A stretch of DNA of 64,000 nucleotides. Origin: Homalodisca vitripennis. Its lineage: Eukaryota; Arthropoda; Insecta; Hemiptera; Cicadellidae. Positions 29,566 to 40,552 of this stretch are shown piece after piece (within the stretch, counting starts at the first letter, position 1; every line of letters begins with the position of its first letter). Position numbers and translations under genes: made by a program. The stretch is from contig NC_060207.1 of assembly GCF_021130785.1 (NCBI RefSeq), positions 98,473,001-98,537,000 of the forward strand, in the 5' to 3' direction. The notes beneath the pieces were generated by a model. That model was given only the letters and a program-made list of their open reading frames with translations, was not told the DNA's origin and did no database searches.

Positions 29566-30957
29566 CGTAGTTCGTATTGCATAATTACTGTAATATTTGT
29601 TTTTTTTATAATTTTGTATTTCATTATGTCATTTATATGATATATGTCGTTTTATCTCTTCTTAATGAGTTGATTAATTTTCATTAATGTTAGTTTTTAT
29701 TATTTGATGTTAAATACATCCTTCCGATGTCCAAATTTTCCTAAAAAATATCTAAAACTTTGATTTTATAACTGAAACTGCTAGTTATCTATTCTTAAAG
29801 CACAGTCTAGTATATGTGAAAGAGACTTCAAACCCAGCACTTGGATACGTCCGGAACCTAGAAATAGATTTTCTAAATTGTTTAAAACTCTATGTAGAGT
29901 ACCAAAAGTAAAAAAATGATTTGTTTTTGGAAAAATATTGAAACTGTTTTTGGTGATAAATATCACCACTAATGTTGTTTATAAGAGCCAGCTGTGATGT
30001 GAAGATCTATGAGTTTTGCTCTATGAGAACTATGTTTTAGCTCCTAATTTGAAGTCGCATGAAAGCTTAATAAATAATCTTTGAAATTTATTGTTGAAAA
30101 TATAACTAAAATATAGAAAGCAATTTGATTTTATAAATCATATCATTAAAATTATTCTTATTACAAAAAAAAATACATTGTAGTATAAGTATTCAGAGTT
30201 TAACATGTTTACTTACGGATGAGTGGGACAAATATTGAGCGGCAATTAAAACCTGTGGACCGAACCGTTCACACGAAAAGTTCTTGTTGTAGTCACTTGA
30301 ACGGTATATCAAGTGTTCTCAAATCGGTAGAGAACCGTTCATGAACTGGTCACGCCGATCTCAAATGTTTGGTAGTGTGGACAACGAACGCTGGTCTGCG
30401 CTGGTCTGCTTTGTGACCTTCCGACTGGTCGAAGAACATACTATATAGTGTATTGAACTGTACAAACATCAAACGTTATTGTAGAATGCAAACAATCTCC
30501 AACACTTACAAGAACTTCACAGACGGAAATCGCCAGTGAGATAGACGCTATCTACCTTAGAGTACAATAGTTGTTCTGTTGGCGACCTACTGTCGCGTCA
30601 GGAGAAAAACAACGCAGACAAAAGCATAACTACAGGAAACATTAACAGGTCTACCACCGACATCGTGGCACTCTCATTAAGAACAGTCCTCACCAACCCT
30701 ACGTCACTCAATACAACTCGTTCGTCTTTTCTGGTGCCTAGTTAGGGAACTGAATAACGCTAGTTTCGTTACACAACCTATCGTTTAGTCCGTAGCTCAA
30801 TAAAATGTACATAAAGCACTCCTATAGTGGGTTTATTGTTGGGATGTCTTTTTGATTTTACTACAAATTTCTAATAAAACTTCGAAGACCGTAATGCAAT
30901 ATTTTAAAGTGAGTTGTATTGTTTAATGCGCTTCAAAGTGAGTTGGATCAATAATGC

Positions 30958-31059
30958 ACAGATAACATATGTACCCAAAATTATCTAAAATATTTTATTT
31001 TAAAATGAACAGATAACATATATACCCAAAATTATCTAAAATATTTGATTTTAAAATAA
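30958..31059 (+). repeat. Tandem duplication of 51 bp
   Basis: ACAGATAACATATGTACCC at 30958 recurs at 31009 as ACAGATAACATATATACCC, and the similarity holds across 51 bp per copy with few changes. Confidence 0.85.
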
Positions 31060-31530
31060 ACAACAATCGTAAAATTAATTGAAAATTATTCTAGGTGTTT
31101 ACAAATGTCGAATTATAAAACAGGAATCAATATCAGAGCTGTTTTTTTTTAACTATACAGTATGTATTTTATTTAACAAAACCATTTCCTTCTTGATTAT
31201 ACTCGAAAAGGACAAGATATTATTGGAATAGATTTACCTAAACTATGTCTTACACATTTAAAGATATATTTTCTAAAGAAAGAAAAAAGAAGTTAGTTGG
31301 TTTAACAACAAACGGTTCGAGAATCCAACATTTAATTTAGTCACAAACTCAACAGAATGTACTATTTCAATAATATTTGTAAGTAGGCTACTTCTTGCTC
31401 AAAATTAATTGCCTTCTTCATATCTCAACAAAGAGTTGAGCATCTTTTACAGTTTGTTGCCTCGCTCCTATTACAAAAATGCCCCAAATTTATCGTGTAT
31501 GTAACTAGTTTATGTTCCTCGTTGCAATTT

Positions 31531-31548
31531 TTATATATGTTATATATT

Positions 31549-31626
<78 letters not shown>

Positions 31627-31630
31627 TATA
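31531..31630. repeat. (TA)n-rich tract with TACA interruptions
   Basis: About 100 bp of alternating TA, interrupted by three TACATA steps near 31566-31586 and a TATTTATATAT end. A simple repeat, potentially cruciform-forming. Confidence 0.9.
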
Positions 31631-32288
31631 ACGTTAGGTTCTTCTGTAACCTCTTTACTTTTTAAAATAGGATTGTTTTATAGTATTTTAAAATTATTAT
31701 AAAATTGTTCACTAAAGTTCGTCATTAGAAGTGAATTATTTTTTATTGTGTTTTTTATTAAGAGTGAAATGAAGGATATAGAGTTCGAGTATACATGTTT
31801 GATATTTAATTACCAAACATAAACATAATGTGAAATGTATTTACATTTCTGTAATATTTCTGAAGGAGTGATAATTTTTGTACGAGAGCATAATAAATTG
31901 TCAATTCTTTGAAAACGTAAGTCGGAAAAAGATAAGTCGTAAACCAAATTACAGTCACAAAAAATGGGTAATGTAGCTCCTGATAAATCTGATCCTAATC
32001 GGATCTTTTAACCAGATAAACTCACCAGCAGCGTTTAACGAGGCGGTATTTAATTTAGTGGTCCTGATTTTTTGTTTTCACAGCTTGGGAATTCTGATTA
32101 AAATCACATTTTTCTGTAAAAGCAACCCCGATAACAAGGATTTCGAAAGGCCTGCCCGAAAGTACAGTCGGTTGTGACTGTACCAGGAGGAACCAATGGA
32201 TTAGCTCCATGACCCATATAGCACGGCACGGACAGGGAAAGCAAAGAAGGGTTACGTCATGGCGCGAAATGAAAGTGAAATTGACGAG

Positions 32289-32420
32289 TGACGTCAAGAT
32301 TTGGGTCAGTCAGAACAACCCATCCGGCCGCTGCGCTGTGGAGTTGTAGCGTCTACATTGAAGAGATAGCGCTACACCTCCATTGCAGCGCTGTAATGAA
32401 TAGCGTCCTCCAGCCAACTT
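32289..32420. promoter_or_regulatory. GC-richer patch with CRE and repeated TAGCG words
   Basis: TGACGTCA at 32289-32296 is followed by GC-rich DNA with TAGCG occurring several times (TAGCGTC, TAGCGCTAC, TAGCGTCC) between 32348 and 32408. No recognised gene. Confidence 0.2.
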
Positions 32421-32689
32421 GAACTTGAAATCATACAAGAACTGGGTTAGTCAATACCATTTTACATAGATTAATGATTGCTGCCAGTGTTCAAAATTAA
32501 GACAGTGGCTGATATGACTATAAAATTAATTAACAAAAAAATTGTATTCCAACATGAGCTGACTTCTTTTAGGAGGAGCAATTTTACTTTTGTATAATTT
32601 ACTACTATAGCTAGTGATATGTTTCGTACTACACATCTTCTACTATATTTTATTGATTACGATATTCGTATGTTACCTTTACGTTATTC

Positions 32690-33010
32690 CCTGAGTGTCA
32701 CTCGAGGGGCACGATATCCCGAGATCGAACTGACATATAGATTTGAAATTTTGCATAAAGCAAAATTTTTATATAGGCAACATCAAGTTTTAGTGAATAT
32801 TATATAGGTGTTTGTGGGTGACCATGATGGCCATGAGAAAGTAGCAAAATAAATAAATTTGTAAACAACCTGTAAGTGATCATATGAAATTTTAACAAGT
32901 GACATATTAATACATGTAGCCTATCAGAATGAAATTACCTATAGACTTGGAACTTTGCACATCTCAGTGAAGCCTGTTACGCGACAAGTAATGTGGCGTA
33001 GTTCTATTTT
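32690..33010 (+). repeat. Dispersed repeat family copy 2
   Basis: Shares with copy 1 the ordered blocks CATATAGATT, GGGTGACCATGATGG, CTATAGACTTGGAACTT and GCCTGTTACG. Diverged; no coding capacity. Confidence 0.6.
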
Positions 33011-33729
33011 GAATTGTCAGTACGCATTCTGTCACTACTACAGAAATAATTTGACCAAGGAATGTCTAAGACTTTCAGCCTAAGTGAAACTGAGAGTAAG
33101 CTTTTTCAATCAGCCAATGCAATTAAACCAATTGATAGGTTATTCAGATCCTACCTAAAACTCTCTTATTCTCCCTGTTCCAAGGGACATTAATTGATAA
33201 TTCTAAGGACTGAAAACTTAAAACAGTAAAAATGTTACTCAGAACATGACGAATTATTCATCTCACTTTTACCCAATACGACGTGAAGTTTGGTGTCTCA
33301 CAAACAGAAAAAATATTATATGACAAGTAATTAGGTAGGTACAGAAAATACATAAACATTTATAATAATTATTTTGATAAGCATATTATCACATGGCAGT
33401 TCAGATATCATTTTGTTGACTACAACACCAACGCGGAGCAGAATACGCATAAAAATATAAAAATGAAAGAAAATGTATATTTCTCTTGAAATAGCATACA
33501 TTATCAAGTTACGGCACTCGGAAATGTGTACATTCCAACCCCAGTAGTAACGTGGTCGGAGCATCCTGATATTTAGTGTAATGCTGAAAAGTTATTGCTC
33601 ACGTTCACAATGAATGCAGTTTGTTGATATAAAGTGGTAATGTGAAACACCTGCGCTAACGACCCGTGTGCTCTAACCTCTTTGTCTGTCGGGTGTTTGC
33701 TGTCGGGTTATGGAATGGAAAATTTAGCA

Positions 33730-33737
33730 TTGCGCAA
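33730..33737. promoter_or_regulatory. Isolated consensus C/EBP palindrome TTGCGCAA
   Basis: An exact TTGCGCAA in the context ATTGCGCAAG. About 0.6 copies of this octamer would be expected by chance in 64 kb of this composition, and two are present, so it carries little weight alone. Confidence 0.12.
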
Positions 33738-34000
33738 GATACTAATTCTTCAAGTTTGTAATTCCAATGATATATTGAAAAACATGTAACTTTATTCCTC
33801 TTATATGGTGAGAATTTATGGATAAATTTTGGGTTATTAACAAGCCGATAACAAATCTAATGTCAAGAGCTAAAACTACACAAAAACGGAGATATTTTAA
33901 AAATTGAAGAGTAATCACGGAAATACTAAACAAATTTCAAAGTATATGTTTAATCTTGAACGCAAAGTAAAGACTGCTACAGCAATGAATATTATGATTT

Positions 34001-34591
34001 TCTATAAGACAAACCAACGATATTAATTTTTCAAGTTTAATTTTAGGGGAATTAACTAAAAATGAGCGAATTTTGACTTTAGCTCCAATTCACCTTCCTC
34101 TTACGTGCAGGATCTGAAATGTGATACTGTCGTAGACTTTGCTCCTGAAATCTGGAGCCATGAGCGTCTGAAGGTATCTAAAATAGTTGTCGACGAAGAA
34201 TGAAGAAACCAAAATGTATTCTTTTCATCGTTTCGACATCAGAGACACCTAGACTACAAAATATAGTGCAGCGTAGGTGAAGAGGTATTCTCATTGTCTC
34301 ATCAGGTGCACAAATGAGTTCACTGCGATGTTCTGACTGCGATCCCAAAGCACAATGGAACTACCGAATCTTCTACACACAAACGCAACTATGATGAAAA
34401 GGGTTGATTCAATGCGAATATTGAATTTGGCTCCAGTTCACCGTTCTCTTACGTGCAGCATCTGAAATCTAATGCTGTCGCAAACTTGACTCCTGGTATC
34501 AGACAAAACTCAACATTCGCACATTTTTAGCTAATTCCCTTAAGAAAATAAAAATCTTTAAAAAAATAATATCGTTAGTTTGTCTTATAGA
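34001..34591. mobile_element. Non-autonomous inverted-repeat (MITE-like) element
   Basis: The left end TCTATAAGACAAACCAACGA (34001) is the near reverse complement of the right end (TCGTTAGTTTGTCTTATAGA, to 34591), and diverged terminal inverted repeats extend about 78 bp inward. Inside, a module of about 75 bp (containing TCTTACGTGCAG...GACTCCTG) occurs as direct repeats at about 34081 and 34431. No transposase or clear target-site duplication was seen. Confidence 0.65.
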
Positions 34592-35095
34592 AGTTTAAAT
34601 TCCTCTTACGTGCAGCATCTGAAGTCTAATGATGTCACAAGACTTGACTCCTGAAATCTGGAATCATGTTCGTATGGGGGAACTGGAACTAAACCCAACA
34701 TTCGCATTGAATCAACCCTCCCCAACATAGCTGCGTTATGTGTAGAAGAAACGGTTGCTCCACCGTGCTTTGGGGTCGTGTCAATTAATAACGTAGTGCA
34801 CTCAATTGTGTACCTGATGAGACAATGAGAATACCTCTTCATTTGATAAGATTGCACTACATTTTGTAGCCTAATTGCCAATGATGTCGAAGCGATGCAA
34901 AGAGTCCTTTTTGAACTTTTCCGTTCTTTGTCGCCGACATTATTAGGTGCCTTCAGACGAACATTACTCCGGATTTCAGGAGTCAAGTCTGCGAATACCA
35001 GATTTCAGTTGTTACATGTAAGATAAAGGTGAACTGGAGCTAAAATTAGCATTCGCATTAAATCAACCCTTTCCGCAATAGCTGAGTTAACCGAA
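34592..35095. repeat. Inverted copy of the 34.1-kb element interior
   Basis: Reverse complement of about 34040-34500: shared landmarks include GAAGAGGTATTCTCATTGTC (plus at 34281, minus at about 34842) and GGTTGATTCAATGCGAAT. With the preceding element it forms an extended fold-back of about 1 kb. A further direct copy of the 75-bp module sits at about 34599-34680. A 126-codon open frame on the minus strand lies wholly inside this repeat and shows no recognised domain. Confidence 0.7.
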
Positions 35096-35379
35096 AATGT
35101 ATTGATTACAGGTAATTTATTCACAACTAAGACATTTCTTGAAGTAACAAAATGTTTACCACCTCAAATTTAGAAATGTTTACGTATATATAAATATATA
35201 TATGAATATTACCATGCACATTTGACTGATATATAATTGTACTGATTACTAAATATGTGTACTGTATATGTTCGAACAACTCGTATAACGAGTTATTTCG
35301 GACGAAGCTTCTACTCAAGAATTCAGTAGAAAAGAAATGTGAGCCACTGCTTGATTTACTCAGAAAGACAAATGTGGAA

Positions 35380-35560
35380 TGCGAGTTGATTGGCCATAAC
35401 GATCAGAAAGAATCCGCCAACTCGTTTCATTCATGCTGGACCAGACCAATTACGCTCTGGTCAACGTAAAGAGAGCGTAGCGAGCGGCTGCGTGACGTCA
35501 CGCCTCATTGTACGCGCATGCCTGGAGCCGTCCACCGGAGGTGGGTAGTTGTGTAATACT
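35380..35560. promoter_or_regulatory. Promoter-like block with CCAAT box and full CRE
   Basis: Contains an inverted CCAAT box (GATTGGCC near 35388) and the palindromic CRE TGACGTCA in GCGTGACGTCACGC (near 35493), within GC-richer DNA. bZIP factors of the CREB/ATF family bind CREs. No downstream gene is recognised on either strand. Confidence 0.3.
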
Positions 35561-38500
35561 GCAGTGTTATTGTTGAAAAATTACAGCTTCAACAGTAAAA
35601 AATAAAGTAATTTATATTAGATCAAACCCGATAATTTAGGAATATTTAGCTTTAAAATAGAAGCGTCAGAAACTGTCGAACCATATATTTAATTGTCTCT
35701 CTCTGTTTTATTCCAATCTGATTTGATCTTCCTCACTTTTGTTTCCGAAGGCAACGAAACGAGAGATGCAAGATCCGGATACGAGGGACCAAATTCAGTC
35801 TTCTAAAGCCACCCACTGACTTACGTGTGCTGGTACTGTTAGTTCTCTAAATTTTCTAGACTTGCTTAAAGCTGTAGGTCATTTTTATAACTATGACTTG
35901 TACAAAAGCAAAGACTGAGGACGTCATTCGGAGAGTGAGTTTTTGGACTGTCACGTAAAAGGTGTCAACTGGAAGTCCTTAAAAGCTCTTATTTGAATTA
36001 TTATTATACCCGTATAATTTGCATTAGTCATGGTGTTACATTTTGGTGGATATAGAGCGGGAAATGTTTTTAACGTATTACCTGAAGAGGATATTGTATA
36101 ATTAGTCGATAGCAAACCAACTTCCTCTTTTCTTCTAATGTAGCTGTCCCGAACTGAGCATGTAAAAGTAATGTGACAGGAAAGAAGATATCTGCTGTTC
36201 AGCAAATTAACGATTTTGCTCCTAAACAGCTGTTAGATAACCCCATCTGCAAATATAAAAATCCTACAGAAGATATACCGTGTGTTCTGGGAATTCCCAT
36301 TCACAACGCAGATTCTCAGGATCTCAATTGGTTCTCCAGAGTTTAACCTCTGAAGAAGTGGAAAGGCCTAAAACTGATTTTGTTTGCTCTGGTTGGCCAC
36401 AAAACTACTCAGAATTGTTTTAACATCCTATGTTAATACATTCACACTTTGTCACCCTAACAGATAACATATATTCACAATGTCTGGAACGAATCGTAGA
36501 TGTAATATTTAGACATGCATACTTTCAGTTTTCGTATTTCGTTTAATACCTCAGTCCACACCAGTTGCTTTGATGTTTTTTATGACCAAATTTCACTACA
36601 GTAATTTTTTACAATTCACTGCTGATAATAGCTGTTTCAAGAGGATATTTGATCTCATCACAAATCCGTACCTCTGAGTTAATTTTAATTAAATATAAAT
36701 CATTAACTTTTGAAATAGTGTTCGTTATGAAGCAAATTACCAACTTGATCGTCAGCAACACATAAATATATTAATATTTAGAAATTACACGAAAAATCTA
36801 TAAGAGTCAAGGTTTAATTAAAATCGTGTTGACATTAGAGTTTAATATTATCAAAGAATTGTTAAATTATAACCAATCAACTCTGACATCATTGCATTAT
36901 CAGGCCACGACTAATTTTATATACCCCGTAGCTTGTGTAAAATATACGTATTGTGTTGATGGTAAATTAGCTTTACTATAGTCTATACTATACTTTACTA
37001 TAGTCTATACTTTAAATTAGTCTATTATAAAACCAGTCGACCGGTAAATCGAAACAGTTCTTAGTTTGTTATCATTTTCTGAACGATGGAATCCTTCCTT
37101 CATATATACATACATACCCTAGAATCATATATTGTATTGCCACTGACGTTCTTCACAAGGATGCCATATAAAGTCAGTTATTTGAAGGAACAAAAAGTAT
37201 GGGTGTACAGGTAACCGTTGAACGTGATCGAACTTGGTCATCAGATTTAATGTTAGCGAGTATTTCATTTACTTCAGTATAGCTCCTTCAGGTTTCATTC
37301 AATTTTTCAATTCCTACTAAGCTAATACTAAGTAAACTCTGTGTGAATATTGTCATGACGCAAAAATGTATTACTTAAATTAAACCACTTTTCATTACTT
37401 GATTGAACTGAACTTGACCACATAAACTTAAATTTCGTGATGTGTTTTTAAAAATATTTAGAACGGTTACTCGATTAATTAATTAAATTAAACAGTTTTT
37501 TAAACTGGTCATATAAGTAACCATGATAGCAACGAGAAAATCGCAGAATAAATTAATTTGTAAACGAACTGTGAAACAGTCATGTGATAATTTAAAAGAC
37601 ACTTTAGCACATGCAACTTAATTATCGCAATATTATTTTTGGTGACTTGGTATGTACACCTTTATGACAAAATGCAATAAAACACAACTTAATTACCAAA
37701 AAATGTGATTTAGCAAGGTATTTCGAGAAAAATTACATCTGTAGACTTTACTCTTTGCTTCAAATGCCATTACTAAAGAAGAGTAGGTGTTATAATTATG
37801 CATGACGAATCATAAAATTTGGCTGAGCATTATTGATGCCTATCACTTAACAGGCTGACATAATGTCTTTTTTGTCTAGTAGTCCTAAGCATTTCCAACA
37901 CTATGGTGGCTAGAACAATATCACTTATGGCTTAATTTCGGTTTATATCCTACTCTTATTTTGAGTATAAACCACATTAATATGAAATACAATGAAATAC
38001 TTTTTCTCTGATCTTCAAATTTCGATAATTCTGGAAATCTGAATTTTTTTCCGAGACAACTACCTAGGAATACTTAATATTGTCCTATAGACGATGTTTC
38101 CTTTTCTTAAAACAACCAACTAATGCTCACCTTAAAACAGGCGATAGAAGTAGTAGGCCCACTGTATAATATAGTCCCGGGCTGCCCCTCATCGACCTCG
38201 TGGCCAGTAAACTTCCTCTATTATCATCCGAAACCCACAAAATCTCGACTGGAACACAGTTGTAAATCACTCTGACTAAACACAGTACCTTGTGCAACTC
38301 TTGAGACTGACCCACATATCCTCTTCCGTTCCCACACCGCTGCGCTGCGCTGTTCTGTTTGTTTACGGTGATTTCAGTTTGTTAATAACGAGATCGTAAA
38401 GGCCACTTTTGGTGATGTTTACGCTGCATTTTATGGTTGCATTAGCACATGCAGTAAAAACTACCGTTTGCTTTGTTAGCTCTTGTTTTGCCACTTTTTA

Positions 38501-40194
38501 GTTACATCTTTGAGCAATCTTCTCCTTCCTAACGGAATTCAAATCTGTATTTAAAATAATAATACTCATTTGAATCCAATGATCCTATTTTTATTACCTG
38601 AGTAACAACAATAGTTAGGCTGTTTGTTATTATTTCAGTATACATGTATATGATTACTGGAAGAAAGATTTCAACCATAAAATGACTAATGAACTATACT
38701 ATGCTAAAGAAACTATTAGTAGTTTGGTAGTTGTTAACACGTTACGAGTATTTAAAGCTTTGAGAGATTTTAGTTCAGAAAATATGAAGGAATTTCAGTA
38801 AGAAGAGATCTATAATGACATTTATTCTACGCTCCAACAATAAATCCATATTCATGAAGGTCATATGTGGACATTCGACTGCTTTTCAAATAGAAATATT
38901 ATTAGTTCGTCTAATATTAGTTACTCCATTTAATTTTTAGTTTAAACATTAACACTAATTTATACATACTTAATACATACTTTTTTCAGAGGTAATTCCT
39001 CAACGATTATTTAAATCTAAACGAAAGATCCGTGGTATTTATAAAACAAATATATTATTGAAATTCCTTAGTCATAGAGCATCGGTTTTATTTACTCAAA
39101 TTTAGAGATCCTAAGTATTTTCCAAATTTGTTTATGCAGTTAATAAAATTGTGTTGCTAATATAATTGCTTATATTTCATCAAGACTTTCAACAGAGTGA
39201 CGTATGAAAATCAGAATACGAGAATGCTTAAAAAGTTCTTAAATATATTTTCAATTAATCATGTTTAATCAAAGCTCTATCAAAACAATTAGTTTAAACA
39301 AACCTCCGTGACGTCCACCATATTAGTTGATTAGTCTACAGGAATGTCACGGTGCCAGACGACATTTACAATCAAGTTGTGCCTTATCTTCTAGTGTATG
39401 TATTATTTTATGATCAGTATTTATGTGGTATAGAGAGTCGTTAAGAGTCGGCCATCTTGAGTGTAGCCCCATAAGAACAATATGAAACTTCAAACACTTT
39501 TAGGACCTTATTTTTAATCGTCGAATTATGGCGGATGTCTCAGTTTAAAGAAATGGGCAATACACATCAAAACGCTTTTTAGATTTTTCCATATTTTCAT
39601 TAGTAACTTACGTATTTCACTGTTTGAATACTCGAATAGTATACACTTTACAAAACGATCTAGAAAGCGTTTGGATGTTTTTTTTGGATGCATAATTTTT
39701 TATGCGAGGTAACTCAAGGTTGTATCTCCACAGCGGTCTCTTAAACAGTTGATTAAGCCTTCTGTTCGGTTGTAGAACAGTTAATAAATGGCTAAATAAG
39801 CTGTAATAAGAAGCTAGGAAGCTGTATAAGCTTCCTCTTGTTGAGGAGTTGGAACTCCAAGGTCATTTTGAGGTTTCAGTGAAGGTGCAGACTACCTCGT
39901 AGACTCAACTGATGAGATAAGAGGAAGGGAATGAAGATGCGACTACGTGTGATATCTCGCTCTGTGATCCTGCAATCTCCGGAGCAGTATTGGCTGGAAC
40001 ACGCTCAGCAGTAGATCATCTATTAAAAATATCTTAATATTAATTAAAATTAATCCATTATACGTTAATGATGAAGGTATATCCATCATTACCCATCCAC
40101 CTGCAATGACTGTATGCCGGTCTTCGTTAAGGTTTTTATTAGGCTCTTATTATTGACAAAAAATAATTTGAAAATATAACACGGACATTTACCA
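35561..40194. other. Non-coding DNA
   Basis: No gene recognised. A small duplication (CTTTACTATAGTCTATACT twice) lies near 36.97-37.02 kb; the dispersed repeat fragment at 37.5 kb is listed separately. Confidence 0.5.
37506..37610 (+). repeat. Dispersed repeat family copy 3 (fragment)
   Basis: Contains AAGTAACCATGATAGCAACG and TTTGTAAACGAACTGTGAAAC, matching the middle of copy 2 (ACCATGATGGCCATGAGAAA ... TTTGTAAAC). Confidence 0.55.
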
Positions 40195-40410
40195 TTACAA
40201 TGTTACGTGTTACAACAATGGAAACGCGACGTTTCGAGAGCAGGTAGCTCCTCTGTTGTCCAAATCCGAAACGAAGTTATCACCACGTATTTTTGAATTA
40301 ATTTACTTCGTGCATGCTTAGATGAAAAGAGAGCAGATAAAACTACTCGAAAGTTCGTGTCTTGCATGTGGTGTTTTACTGAAACGTATTTGCATTTACA
40401 AACTGACATT
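40195..40410 (-). repeat. Dispersed retroelement-type end, second example
   Basis: The minus strand has GGACAACAGAGGAGCTACC then TCTCGAAACGTCGCG, echoing the motif near 14.9 kb. An open frame of 68 codons across it is probably derived from the repeat. Confidence 0.3.
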
Positions 40411-40505
40411 TATTGATGAGAGTGCCAACATTTATGAAGTTTACTTCCGTTAGTATTTACTGTACTATAACACGTCTAGCGCAGCGGCCAAGTGCTACAC
40501 AAGCT

Positions 40506-40552
40506 GATAAAAGGTTGCGTGCGTCCTCGCGTTGATAAGACGATAACGATAA
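40506..40552 (+). promoter_or_regulatory. Cluster of four GATA motifs in a GC-richer patch
   Basis: GATAA occurs at 40506-40510, 40534-40538, 40542-40546 and 40548-40552, the last two as a tandem CGATAACGATAACG. The surrounding 40478-40650 is richer in GC than its flanks and contains further TATAAG and GATATAAC variants. A GATA-factor enhancer is plausible; the target gene is unknown, and the nearest recognised gene is C/EBP about 8 kb away. Confidence 0.3.

Larger units (their letters stand above)
24801..31530. other. Mostly AT-rich non-coding DNA
   Basis: A GC-richer patch near 25.02-25.18 kb ends in AGTGTAAGTACC, a good splice-donor match, so an untranslated or short exon is possible. Another CpG-rich patch lies near 27.87-27.95 kb. 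The block at 29.48 kb and the 51-bp duplication at 30.96 kb are listed separately. No protein is recognised. Confidence 0.45.

Noticed and set aside
31310..31326. GGTTCGAGAATCC, resembling a tRNA T-arm/B-box
   Set aside because: It has extra bases relative to the B-box, and no matching A-box or acceptor stem was seen upstream.
34606..34986. Minus-strand frame of 126 codons
   Set aside because: Lies entirely inside a fold-back repeat whose sister copies are not open, and has no recognised domain.
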